64,000 nucleotides of DNA from Zooshikella harenae (GTDB taxonomy: Bacteria; Pseudomonadota; Gammaproteobacteria; Pseudomonadales; Zooshikellaceae), in NCBI RefSeq assembly GCF_018837975.1, contig NZ_JAGSOY010000004.1, positions 104,712 through 168,711 of the forward strand, read 5' to 3'. The position numbers and the translations under genes are program-made. Below the pieces are notes generated by a model. The model did not search any database. It saw nothing but the letters and a program-made list of their open reading frames with translations, and was not told the origin of the DNA. Shown piece after piece: positions 28,375 to 37,038 of this stretch. How positions within the stretch are numbered: the first letter of the stretch is position 1; every line of letters begins with the position of its first letter.

Positions 28375-29829
28375 ATGCACGAACTGACAATCGCTGAGCT
28401 GGTTCAAGGTCTGGCTGATAAAAAATTCTCCAGCGTCGAACTTACGCAACACTATATCTCCAGAATTAATCAACTTGACAAAAAATACAACAGTTTTATT
28501 ACGGTTAACGAAGACGAGGCCTTAAATCAAGCCAAACAGGCTGATCAGCTCAGAGCTAATGGTCAAGCGAATCAATTTGCAGGTATCCCCGTTGCCCATA
28601 AAGATATTTTCTGCACCAAGGGTATAAAAACAACCTGTGGTTCAAAAATGCTAGCTAACTTTGTTGCGCCTTATGAGTCAACCGTCACAGAAAAGTTCAG
28701 TCAAGCTAACTTTATTACCCTGGGTAAAACCAATATGGATGAATTTGCCATGGGTTCGTCCAATGAAACCAGCCACTTTGGCTCAGTTTGCAATCCCTGG
28801 GATACCAAACGTGTACCAGGAGGCTCATCAGGTGGCTCAGCGGCAGCGGTAGCAGCACAACTTACACCAGCCGCCACAGGAACAGATACCGGCGGCTCTA
28901 TTCGCCAACCAGCAGCGCTGTGTGGTATTACAGGCATTAAACCTACTTATGGGCGTGTCTCTCGTTGGGGGATGATTGCCTTTGCTTCCAGCTTGGATCA
29001 AGCAGGTCCAATGACGCGTACCGCAGAAGATGCCGCACTACTCCTTAATGTGATGTCCGGCTTTGATTGCAAAGACTCAACCTGTGTTGATCAACCCGTA
29101 CCTGATTATACCGAGTCACTCAATCAGCCACTGACGGGTCTGCGCATTGGCTTACCTAAAGAATATTTTTCTGCAGGTATCGATAGTAACGTCAGTAAAG
29201 CCATTCATGCTGCACTTGATGTCTACCGCCAGCTGGGTGCCACCATCAAAGAAGTCAGCTTACCGCATACCGCTTTATCGCTGCCTGCATATTATGTTAT
29301 TGCACCTGCAGAAGCTTCCTCCAACTTATCGCGTTTCGATGGCGTTCGTTATGGCTATCGCTGTGAAACTCCAGAAAATCTGGAAGACCTCTATAAACGT
29401 AGCCGTGGTGAAGGATTTGGAGCAGAAGTCAAACGTCGTATTCTAGTCGGTACTTATGCATTATCAGCTGGCTATTACGATGCTTACTACATCAAAGCCC
29501 AAAAAATCCGTCGCTTGGTCAAGCAGGACTTTACTGATGTATTTAATGAAGTAGACGTCATTATGAGTCCAACGGCTCCAACCACAGCCTTTAACCTTGG
29601 CGAAAAAATGGATGATCCTGTTGCCATGTACGCCTCAGACATTAATACCATTGCAGTTAACTTGGCCGGCTTGCCTGCCATGTCAATTCCTGCGGGTTTA
29701 GTGGATGGCTTACCAGTAGGTTTGCAAATGATTGGTAACTACTTTGCTGAAGCCAAACTGCTGCAAGTTGCCCATCAATTCCAACAGGCCACTGATTGGC
29801 ACCGCCAACGCCCAACAGCGCTTGACTAG
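28375..29829 (+). CDS. gatA: Glutamyl/aspartyl-tRNA amidotransferase subunit A
   Basis: An amidase-signature glutaminase that supplies ammonia to GatB. The Ser-cisSer-Lys triad is K76 in VAHKDIFC, S151 in [11 protein letters not shown] and S175 in [12 protein letters not shown] use ATG 28375 (MHELTIAEL), which matches family N-termini and gives 484 residues, with AGGA ten bases upstream. The frame is open to a TTG at 28270, but the extra 35 residues have no counterpart. Confidence 0.96.
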   Translation: MHELTIAELVQGLADKKFSSVELTQHYISRINQLDKKYNSFITVNEDEALNQAKQADQLRANGQANQFAGIPVAHKDIFCTKGIKTTCGSKMLANFVAPYESTVTEKFSQANFITLGKTNMDEFAMGSSNETSHFGSVCNPWDTKRVPGGSSGGSAAAVAAQLTPAATGTDTGGSIRQPAALCGITGIKPTYGRVSRWGMIAFASSLDQAGPMTRTAEDAALLLNVMSGFDCKDSTCVDQPVPDYTESLNQPLTGLRIGLPKEYFSAGIDSNVSKAIHAALDVYRQLGATIKEVSLPHTALSLPAYYVIAPAEASSNLSRFDGVRYGYRCETPENLEDLYKRSRGEGFGAEVKRRILVGTYALSAGYYDAYYIKAQKIRRLVKQDFTDVFNEVDVIMSPTAPTTAFNLGEKMDDPVAMYASDINTIAVNLAGLPAMSIPAGLVDGLPVGLQMIGNYFAEAKLLQVAHQFQQATDWHRQRPTALD

Positions 29830-29869
29830 TCAACAAGGTATATAGGTTTAACACGAGGTTATAGCAATC

Positions 29870-31312
29870 ATGCAATGGGAAGCGGTTATTGGGTTGGAAG
29901 TTCACGTACAACTTGCAACTAAATCAAAAATATTTTCTGGTGCCAGCACTGCTTTTGGTGCAGAACCAAACACTCAGGCCTGCGCGGTGGATTTGGGCCT
30001 GCCAGGTGTATTGCCTGTACTCAACGCCGAAGTTGTACGGATGGCAGTGATGTTTGGCTTGGGTATACATGCACACATTAATCAAACCAATATATTTGCC
30101 CGTAAAAACTACTTTTATCCAGACCTACCCAAAGGCTATCAAACCAGTCAGATGGACTTGCCTATTGTGGGTAAAGGTTATGTGGATATACCTTTAGACA
30201 ATGGCGAAATGAAGCGCATTGGTGTCACCCGCGCTCACTTGGAAGAAGATGCTGGTAAATCACTCCATGAAGACTTTCATGGTATGACGGGTATTGACTT
30301 GAACCGTGCAGGCACACCACTGTTGGAAATTGTTTCCGAACCAGAGCTATGTTCAGCTAAAGAGGCCGTGGCTTACTTAAAATATATTCATGGCTTGATC
30401 CGTTACTTGGGCATTTCTGATGGCAACATGGCTCAAGGTTCCATGCGCTGTGATGCCAATGTATCCATTCGCCCGAAAGGCGAAACCACCCTCGGTACCC
30501 GTGCTGAAATTAAAAACGTCAACTCTTTCCGCTTTATTGAAAAAGCCATTAACTTTGAAATTGAGCGACAAATTGATGTACTTGAAGCCGGTGGTAAAGT
30601 CGTCCAGGAAACACGTCTTTACGACTCAGAACGCGATGAAACGCGTTCCATGCGTGGTAAAGAAGAAGCTAATGACTACCGCTACTTCCCCTGCCCTGAC
30701 TTGTTACCCGTTGTCATCAGCGATGAGGATTTGCGGGCGATAAAAGAGGCATTGCCTGAACTGCCAGAGCAAAAACGTCAGCGTTTTATGGATAAATTTA
30801 AGCTAAGTGAGTATGACGCAACGATTCTAACGGAAGAGCGAGAAACAGCAGAATATTTCGAGCAAGTAGCAAGCCAATGTGGTGACGCCAAACTGGCTGC
30901 CAACTGGATGATGGGTGAAATAGCCGCAAGGTTGAATAAAAACAACCTAGAGATTACTGAAAGCCCAGTACCTGCTGACCGTTTGGCGAAGCTACTTAGC
31001 CGTTTAAAAGATCAAACCATTAATGGTAAAGGGGCTAAAACCGCATTTGAGGCATTATGGGAAGGTGCTGATGATGTTGATGCGGTAATCGAAGCCAAAG
31101 GATTAAAACAAGTCACCGATACCCATGCTATTGCCGCCATCATTGATGACATTATTGCTAAGCATCCTGAGCAAGTTGAGCAGTATAAAGCTGCTGATGA
31201 TGCCAAACGGAAAAAAATGATTGGCTTTTTTGTCGGGCAAGTGATGAAAGCCTCAAAAGGCAGTGCTAACCCAGGTCAGGTTAACCAGCTTTTGCAGCAA
31301 AAGCTTTCTTAA
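29870..31312 (+). CDS. gatB: Glutamyl/aspartyl-tRNA amidotransferase subunit B
   Basis: The 480-residue kinase-like subunit that activates the tRNA-bound Glu/Asp and receives ammonia from GatA. The start [20 protein letters not shown] is diagnostic, as are [12 protein letters not shown] and EDAGKSLH. The YqeY-like tail domain (about 330-480) binds tRNA. It follows gatA by 40 bases and ends in a strong terminator. Confidence 0.97.
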   Translation: MQWEAVIGLEVHVQLATKSKIFSGASTAFGAEPNTQACAVDLGLPGVLPVLNAEVVRMAVMFGLGIHAHINQTNIFARKNYFYPDLPKGYQTSQMDLPIVGKGYVDIPLDNGEMKRIGVTRAHLEEDAGKSLHEDFHGMTGIDLNRAGTPLLEIVSEPELCSAKEAVAYLKYIHGLIRYLGISDGNMAQGSMRCDANVSIRPKGETTLGTRAEIKNVNSFRFIEKAINFEIERQIDVLEAGGKVVQETRLYDSERDETRSMRGKEEANDYRYFPCPDLLPVVISDEDLRAIKEALPELPEQKRQRFMDKFKLSEYDATILTEERETAEYFEQVASQCGDAKLAANWMMGEIAARLNKNNLEITESPVPADRLAKLLSRLKDQTINGKGAKTAFEALWEGADDVDAVIEAKGLKQVTDTHAIAAIIDDIIAKHPEQVEQYKAADDAKRKKMIGFFVGQVMKASKGSANPGQVNQLLQQKLS

Positions 31313-31360
31313 TCAGAAAAATTGGATTAAGCCGCAGTTAAAGTCTGTAAATAAACCAAT

Positions 31361-31399
31361 AAAAAAAGAGATACCGTAAAAGGTATCTCTTTTTTTTCG
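31361..31399. terminator. Strong two-way intrinsic terminator after gatB
   Basis: AAGAGATACC-GTAAAA-GGTATCTCTT with A residues before and eight T residues after (31390-31397). It ends gatCAB and, read in reverse, the gene at 31430-32074. Confidence 0.85.
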
Positions 31400-31429
31400 T
31401 CCACAGAAAAAATGTTTTTTAAAGATGCC

Positions 31430-32074
31430 CTATATTCGTTCAACTGAGTATATAGCACCAGTCTCTTTCATTGCCTGCAACTTGCTGATATCAATATAAA
31501 AGGGTTCACTGTCATAGTAAGCATCATCTAATGCTTTATGAGTACGAATATCTTTTCGTACCCCCGATGCTTTGTTATAAGCCAATTTACTAATTTTAAG
31601 CTCCATTTGTGTCGAGGATAAATGGTTTACTCTCATCACTCCATATTTATAGGTTGTATCAGCATCTTCAAAAATTTTTGTAAAATTAACAATATACAGA
31701 TCATTGACTGCTGGCTGTTCAATCATCGAAGTCTCTTTAACATCAGATTGATGTGACGCGTAAACACCAAATAAAGCGATACACGCAATGATGATTAAAC
31801 CAGCAAAGAATGGAAGGGTATTTTTTTTAGTAAAAACGTGAGATTTTATTTCTTTTGCAAGGTCTTTTGGAATCTCTTTATCAATAAATGCACCTTTGCA
31901 GTGCGTGCATTCAATGCCTACCTGTTTCGAAGTAACCAGCGTGGGAATCCAGTACAAATGAAAGTAACGTAAAACGCCAAAAGTAATAAATTCGTCTTTA
32001 CCACAGGAGGGACATTCAACTCCCTGAATAACTTGGCCTGCTACCGTCTTTCCTCTCGTACCAAATATAATCAT
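31430..32074 (-). CDS. Zinc-ribbon, single-pass membrane protein of unknown function
   Basis: This 214-residue protein begins with a zinc ribbon of two CxxC pairs, CPSC (21-24) and CTHC (about 56-59), separated by an aromatic stretch as in zinc-ribbon_15-type proteins. A membrane helix follows (about 88-105) and then a C-terminal domain of about 105 residues without a recognised family. GGAGG precedes the ATG. It stands alone between two terminator-like regions. The topology suggests a cytoplasmic zinc ribbon with the C-terminal domain outside; function unknown. Confidence 0.75.
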   Translation of the reverse strand: MIIFGTRGKTVAGQVIQGVECPSCGKDEFITFGVLRYFHLYWIPTLVTSKQVGIECTHCKGAFIDKEIPKDLAKEIKSHVFTKKNTLPFFAGLIIIACIALFGVYASHQSDVKETSMIEQPAVNDLYIVNFTKIFEDADTTYKYGVMRVNHLSSTQMELKISKLAYNKASGVRKDIRTHKALDDAYYDSEPFYIDISKLQAMKETGAIYSVERI

Positions 32075-32390
32075 ACTTCCTCCACAACTACTACTTATGA
32101 GATAAGCAACCCTGATTACTGGGTTGGCAAGCCAAATACGCGTTTTTATAAAGAACGATGTCTAGTCTATTCTGACAAGCATAAAGGTGTGCGGATAATA
32201 ATACAGACACTCATAAATTAAAACAGAATTATTGTTTTTAGTTGACCAACATCAGCCATATTAATTCACTATATAGCCAGTGCATTTTTAAGGAGAGGAA
32301 GTAATGAGAAAAGAGAATAAGATAAACAATGTGTTTTAAAACCCAACCGTAAGCATTTATTTTTTGAGTCAATATAACTAGAAACTCAAA
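32075..32390. other. 316-base gap upstream of the zinc-ribbon gene
   Basis: AT-rich with no supported coding frame. It should carry the promoter of the gene at 31430-32074 and the transcript end of the one at 32391-32801; neither signal is clear. Confidence 0.3.
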
Positions 32391-32801
32391 TTATTTATTC
32401 AACCAATCTATCGCATCATTTTTATTTTCAAAATACTGCACTTCACCGGTTACAAACCAAGCACCTATTTTAGCTGCCGTCTTTTGCCAGTTTTTATTGC
32501 CATAGATAGCCACTTTCTCAAACTCATTTCTGTGTTTTAAACCAAGTTTCAAGTCATCCCACATTGCTCTTGGCTCAAAACCTTCCAATTCAGTAGTATC
32601 TATAACCGCTTTTATCTTTGCATCTTTGGCATCAGCCAGTGCAGAGTCAAGCTCAGGATTAAACTTTTCATAGTCGTTATGAGTCAGCTTTCCCGTCGCT
32701 TTAAGTGATAGATAAGCGTTCTCATCATAAGTGACTTTATTAATGGATATACCATGATCATCGTGGTTCATATTATGACTACCTTCTAATGCTTGATACA
32801 C
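32391..32801 (-). CDS. SpoIIAA/STAS-like domain protein
   Basis: A 136-residue cytoplasmic protein resembling the SpoIIAA-like family, which shares the STAS fold. Typical stretches are LSLKATGKLTHNDYEKFNPEL, KIKAVIDTTELEGFEP and KVAIYGNKNWQKTAAKI. Such proteins occur singly in many proteobacteria; their role is unknown, though a lipid- or ligand-binding role has been proposed from structure. GTG 32801 has a very strong AAGGGGG site six bases away; an internal ATG at 32771 also has AAGG. Confidence 0.8.
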   Translation of the reverse strand: MYQALEGSHNMNHDDHGISINKVTYDENAYLSLKATGKLTHNDYEKFNPELDSALADAKDAKIKAVIDTTELEGFEPRAMWDDLKLGLKHRNEFEKVAIYGNKNWQKTAAKIGAWFVTGEVQYFENKNDAIDWLNK

Positions 32802-32828
32802 AATTTGCCCCCTTTAAGAGAGCCCATT

Positions 32829-33683
32829 CTATTTAGGCTTAAACCATAACCGCTCATCATCCACAGGCGTTTCAGGCGGTAACATTGGGTTCGTTATTTT
32901 AATAATACGCCGATTTGCAATATTTGCTTTACTCACCGCATCACCACTGTACTTATTAAAAATCTCATCAAACGAGCCATCCGTCATCATGGTATCTAGC
33001 CCTTCACGTAAACGATCTGCAAGTTGAGTGTCATTTCGATTAGTAAAAAAGTAGTATGGCCAGGGATAAACGATTAAGAGATTTTGCTCAATCGCAATAT
33101 TTTTATTTTCATCTTTTCGAGCGTCATATTCAGCAAAGGCTTCATTTATACCCCGTGGGAATAAATCAAACCGACCAGCATTAAGCATTTTAAATAAAGA
33201 CTCATAACTTGCTGTTCGCACTTTTATGTTATTTGCCTCATAGATGACAACATCCCCCCATCCAGTGCCTTGTCCTATCGTCACTTTTTGCAGATCAGCA
33301 AGGCTATTCAGCTGGTCAATCTTTGCTTGATTATTTTTATTAATCAGCGAAACCCGATAACCTAAAATACCTTTACGTAGAGGTATACGTATAGGTAATA
33401 ACTCACGCTCTTTAACTGGAGAAGTTGAAGACCAGATAACATTGACACCTCCTCCTTTTTTGAGTTCTTCAATATAACGAATTTCCCTCATGACCGTTTT
33501 ATAGGGCATTAATTCAAAACCACCATACTTGTCTTCGGTTTTATTGAGTGCCATTTCCAGAATCTCAATAAGATCCGAAAAACGCGTATCATTTTCTGAC
33601 TCTGGCGGAGGATAAACAACTTTAACCGCGGCCAAACTTGGCAAAGAAAGTATAAAAAAGCAAATCGTTAATAATCGTCTCAT
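32829..33683 (-). CDS. Exported solute-binding-protein-like protein (SBP family 3 fold), copy A
   Basis: This 284-residue protein has a signal peptide (about 1-18, ending SLA-A) and the periplasmic amino-acid-binding fold in its later half (GTGWGDVVIYEANNIKV; MLNAGRFDLFPRG; PWPYYFFTNRND). It is strongly similar over its length to the neighbour at 33832-34725, showing tandem duplication. No permease or ATPase gene is nearby, so it may act as a sensor or enzyme partner rather than in uptake (inference). GGGAG lies eight bases before ATG. Confidence 0.8.
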   Translation of the reverse strand: MRRLLTICFFILSLPSLAAVKVVYPPPESENDTRFSDLIEILEMALNKTEDKYGGFELMPYKTVMREIRYIEELKKGGGVNVIWSSTSPVKERELLPIRIPLRKGILGYRVSLINKNNQAKIDQLNSLADLQKVTIGQGTGWGDVVIYEANNIKVRTASYESLFKMLNAGRFDLFPRGINEAFAEYDARKDENKNIAIEQNLLIVYPWPYYFFTNRNDTQLADRLREGLDTMMTDGSFDEIFNKYSGDAVSKANIANRRIIKITNPMLPPETPVDDERLWFKPK

Positions 33684-33831
33684 TGTTTATACTCCCACCC
33701 AATTTACTACTAAACACTCACATACCCTGAACGCTAATAGTCCCAGTATAGAATAATAAACTTAAACTAAGTCAGCATAGTGATCAGATAAAGATAATTT
33801 TAGCGTGCAATCAACTTTCTACGAAACTGTA

Positions 33832-34725
33832 TCACTTTAAAAACCAAAGAGAAGGATCATCGAGAGGAGTCTGCTTAGGCAAAAATGGATTTTCAATATG
33901 GATGATGTGCCTTTTCAACAAATTTGCTTGTTCAATGGCAACCTGATGATACTGATGAAAAATTTGATCGAATGATCCATTTTTAATCATCATTCGTAGC
34001 CCATTTTCAATCCGTTCTGCTAGACGCCCATCCGCTTTATTAGTAAAAAAATAATATGGCCAGGGATATACAATCAAAAAACTTTGCTCAACTGCAAGAT
34101 TTGGATAACTCGTCTTGAAGCGTTGGTATTCATCAAAGACTTCATTTACACCTCGTGGAAAAAGATCAAAGCGTCCAGCATTCAACATCCTAAACAGCAA
34201 TTCATATCGGGCTGTACGTACTTTTATATTGTTACTTCTATAGACACTTACATCCCCCCACCCAATTCCCTGCCCCACTTCAATTAACCGTAATTCTTCA
34301 ATGGTTCTTATTTTTTCTACTTTTGACTGATTATTCTTATTGATTAATGAAACTCTGTAACCTAATAAACCTTTACGTAAGGGAATCCTTATGGGACGTA
34401 AGGTTTTTTCTTTCTCAACCGAGGTCGAACTCCAGATAACATTAAGACCTATATCACTCCTTAAACGCTCGATATAACGACCTTCACTTAATATTTCTTT
34501 ATCAGCAACCAGCTCATACTCACCATATTCAGGCACAGTAACTTCCAACGACTGCCGCAAAATTGATATTAAGTCTTTAAAACGCAGATCATCTTTATCA
34601 ACAACAGGGTAAATCACTGTTATCGCCATAGCTTGGTGTGAAAATATCCACAACAATATAAAACAAAATAAAAAATGAATACTCTTTTTCATAAATAAGG
34701 ATAGACAAATAATTTTTCTATCCAC
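33832..34725 (-). CDS. Exported solute-binding-protein-like protein, copy B
   Basis: A 297-residue paralogue of the downstream gene, sharing blocks such as IPLRKG.LGYRVSLINKNNQ, NNIKVRTA.YE and NAGRFDLFPRG. The signal peptide is MKKSIHFLFCFILLWIF..AMA, starting at the internal ATG 34692; the longer GTG start at 34725 has AAGGG ten bases upstream. An AAGGGTATA nonamer lies immediately upstream (34732-34740). The orphan context is the same as copy A, and copies A and B may be cotranscribed across a 148-base gap. Confidence 0.8.
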   Translation of the reverse strand: MDRKIICLSLFMKKSIHFLFCFILLWIFSHQAMAITVIYPVVDKDDLRFKDLISILRQSLEVTVPEYGEYELVADKEILSEGRYIERLRSDIGLNVIWSSTSVEKEKTLRPIRIPLRKGLLGYRVSLINKNNQSKVEKIRTIEELRLIEVGQGIGWGDVSVYRSNNIKVRTARYELLFRMLNAGRFDLFPRGVNEVFDEYQRFKTSYPNLAVEQSFLIVYPWPYYFFTNKADGRLAERIENGLRMMIKNGSFDQIFHQYHQVAIEQANLLKRHIIHIENPFLPKQTPLDDPSLWFLK

Positions 34726-34768
34726 TAAATATATACCCTTAACTTATTTTTACACTAAATTGCCCCCT

Positions 34769-35335
34769 TCATTGAAGGATATCCCCCCACTGCTCATTAA
34801 CCTTTGCCGTTAAAATATGATCACGCCACCGCCCATTAATGTTCAAGTAGGCTTTGGCATACCCTTCCTTTTCAAAGCCAAGTCGAGCTAACAACTGCCC
34901 ACTTCGTTCATTTTCTGGAATGTAATTAGCCATTATTCGGTGCAGCTTATGTTCTTTAAACATATATTCAATGGTATTCGATAACACCTTAAACATCAGG
35001 CCCTGTCCTTGGTAACGATAATCTACTGAGTAACCCAAGTGGCATGCCTGAAAAGCACCACGGACAATATTACTATAATTACAAACAGCTAAAATCCGTT
35101 TACGTTCCCCATCAAATACTGACCAGTATACACCCCGATCCGCCTGATAAAGAGCCAAAAACAACTGAAGACGTTTTTTCCAAGCCTGTAAGGTATGATA
35201 CCGGCTCTCCCGGATAGGCTCCCACTGAACCAAGTGATCCGTATTATCCAAATAATACTGTTGAATAATACTTGCTTCACTTGGATCTGGAAGCGTTATG
35301 ATTAAATCATCTTTGTTAATGCATGGTACTGGCAT
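34769..35335 (-). CDS. rimJ: GNAT N-acetyltransferase, RimJ-like
   Basis: A 188-residue acetyltransferase of the RimJ/RimL family, which acetylates N-terminal residues of ribosomal proteins (S5 for RimJ). It closely follows RimJ: VQWEPIRESRYHTLQAW, CNYSNIVRGAFQACHLGYS, the acetyl-CoA loop QGQGLMFKVL and RIMANYIPENERSGQLLARLGFEKEG. ATG 35335 is used; a GTG three codons earlier is possible. It precedes the solute-binding gene pair on the same strand, but a functional link is not evident. Confidence 0.88.
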   Translation of the reverse strand: MPVPCINKDDLIITLPDPSEASIIQQYYLDNTDHLVQWEPIRESRYHTLQAWKKRLQLFLALYQADRGVYWSVFDGERKRILAVCNYSNIVRGAFQACHLGYSVDYRYQGQGLMFKVLSNTIEYMFKEHKLHRIMANYIPENERSGQLLARLGFEKEGYAKAYLNINGRWRDHILTAKVNEQWGDILQ

Positions 35336-35771
35336 AGCTTTCACTCGTTATAATGCTCTTGTTTTGTTTGTTATTAATATAAATTGACGTAAATTCAACC
35401 ACAGTTTCGGATAATAAGTGCAAGACATTTTTAACAAAGACTTTACCTCTACGTCCTTGCTTGCCGTACGCCCCTTGTCATTAATATTAAATACTTATTT
35501 AATATCATCATGAACTGATAGCTTATCATTTTTTCTCATTAAATTTTAACTACTGAATTGCCCTTATCTCCCCATTAAATAAATTTTTTCTAATATTGAA
35601 CTTTCTTCAACTATAAATACTATTGGCATATAATATACAAAAATTCAAACGCTTGTTTACCCTTCAACTTGATATCACTTCTATGCATTCAAATAATTTT
35701 GATATATTAACTTACAGATAGTACCAGCATCCTCAGAAGAGTTAAAAACAACCAATCAACCATTGTAATCA
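35336..35771. other. 436-base gap between the acetyltransferase and the M50-like gene
   Basis: Very AT-rich. The only structure noticed is an AT palindrome, ATATTAAAT-ACTT-ATTTAATAT, at 35484-35505. Promoters of both divergent genes should lie here; none is clear. Confidence 0.35.
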
Positions 35772-36491
35772 TTGGATAGTGAGCAAAAAGTGAACTCAAC
35801 CACCTCCACAACACCAATGTCCACCTCATCCATATGGACAGCCAGACTCGCCAGTTTAGTCATCATAGTTGGGCTATTTATTGGCTGGAACAGCCTTTGG
35901 GTTTACCCTTTTCAAATGTTAACCGTCTTCTTCCATGAACTATCCCATGCTATTGCCGCACTCTTAACAGGTGGTGAAGTGCTTGAGTTTTTTCTTGATC
36001 CTCGTCAAGGAGGCCATATCATTCATCGAGGAGGCAATTTGATTATCACCGCAACCGCAGGTTATCTTGGCTCATTAATCTGGGGTGTTGTATTGTTTTG
36101 GGCTGCCCACTTATCACGTTTTGATAAAGTGATTAATGGTTTTCTTGCTTTGATCATTTTGATTGTTCCCTGGTTGCTGAATGGACAAGCATTTGCATTA
36201 ATATTTTGCTCTATTTTTGGAATCTGTTTATTAATTACCAGTATTAAAGCTTCCCATTGGATTAATGATTTTTTGCTCAGACTAATTGGACTTTCGTGCG
36301 TATTATATGTGCCTGGTGATATTTACAGTGATACTATTGCTCGTAGTGGTATCATCATTTCAGATGCGACAAATATTGCAAAGCTACTGGGAGGCAGTAC
36401 CATGCTCTGGGGAATAATCTGGTTAGTGATATCACTTGTTATACTACTCATCATGTTTATCCAACTATGGAAATCACCTGGCGCTAATTAA
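35772..36491 (+). CDS. M50B-like membrane metallopeptidase family protein
   Basis: A 239-residue, mostly hydrophobic protein with about six membrane helices. A HExxH-type motif, HELSH in FFHELSHAIAALLTGGEV, lies near residue 55 at the end of the first or second helix, as in the M50B-like family; GGHIIHRGGNLI follows. Intramembrane proteolysis is possible but unproven for this family. The first possible start is TTG 35772; GTG 35790 and ATG 35817 are alternatives, and none has a convincing ribosome site. It stands alone. Confidence 0.78.
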   Translation: MDSEQKVNSTTSTTPMSTSSIWTARLASLVIIVGLFIGWNSLWVYPFQMLTVFFHELSHAIAALLTGGEVLEFFLDPRQGGHIIHRGGNLIITATAGYLGSLIWGVVLFWAAHLSRFDKVINGFLALIILIVPWLLNGQAFALIFCSIFGICLLITSIKASHWINDFLLRLIGLSCVLYVPGDIYSDTIARSGIIISDATNIAKLLGGSTMLWGIIWLVISLVILLIMFIQLWKSPGAN

Positions 36492-36505
36492 AAATACTTT
36501 TAGTC

Positions 36506-36536
36506 TACCCTTCGTATCAACTCACATCGAAGGGTA
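36506..36536. repeat. TACCC...GGGTA inverted repeat after the M50-like gene
   Basis: A perfect 9-bp inverted repeat with a 13-base spacer. No T run follows. It belongs to a set of similar TACCC/GGGTA repeats in intergenic DNA of this window (28258-28274, 41020-41040, 43132-43157, 57141-57158). Confidence 0.5.
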
Positions 36537-36778
36537 CACAGTACTCATTTATATCTTCAACTTGATAGCATTCTCTCCATTCAAAGCACTATTCAAATAC
36601 ATTGATTTGTGTAGTACCACATCTAATGTGTTAATTTGCTCTTTTATTTAGAATTTTTCTCTAATTTCTAAAAATACACACCGTTATTTGTGTATTCAAT
36701 CGCGTCTTACCTCGTTATTTTAATTTAAAGTAGTGGATATTGTGATCTGTAAAAAGCCTGTTATACCTTTAAAACCAT

Positions 36779-36899
36779 CGTCTATAACTTTTGACGGCGT
36801 ATAAATCCAAGTTTCAAACTTGGTTACTTGCGGCACAGTAGGAAGTGCAACAGAAACTGATTTTTTATTAATGCAGTTCCTGTCGTTCATCATTTAACG
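36779..36899 (+). promoter_or_regulatory. Multi-hairpin leader candidate of the metzincin gene
   Basis: Consecutive stems: CGTC/GACG (36779/36793), CCAAGTT-TCA-AACTTGG (36807-36823), GCAC/GTGC (36833/36845), ACAG-A-AACTG with CAGTT-C-CTGT (36850-36859 with 36874-36883) and CGTT/AACG (36884/36896). The block ends about 140 bases before the metzincin ATG. I recognise no known riboswitch class. It could be an untranslated regulatory RNA or a leader. Confidence 0.4.
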
Positions 36900-37038
36900 G
36901 ACTCATAAACACTGTTCGAGAGAGCTGTAAATCAGGTCATAATTTAATATCCAAAAAAAACGTTAAGTGCTTCCAAATATGAAAGCTGCATTAGACATTT
37001 TTTCCGTACATCACAATTTATAAGCTGAAGAGTCCACT

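Larger units (their letters stand above)
36492..37038. other. 547-base gap holding an inverted repeat and a structured leader
   Basis: It holds TACCCTTCG (36506-36514) facing CGAAGGGTA (36528-36536), 15 bases after the M50-like gene, and a four- or five-hairpin stretch at 36779-36899 upstream of the metzincin gene. The remaining DNA is AT-rich without coding signal. Confidence 0.45.

Noticed and set aside
36436..36651. 71-codon forward frame after the M50-like gene
   Set aside because: Overlaps the end of the real gene in another frame and crosses an inverted repeat; no homology pattern.
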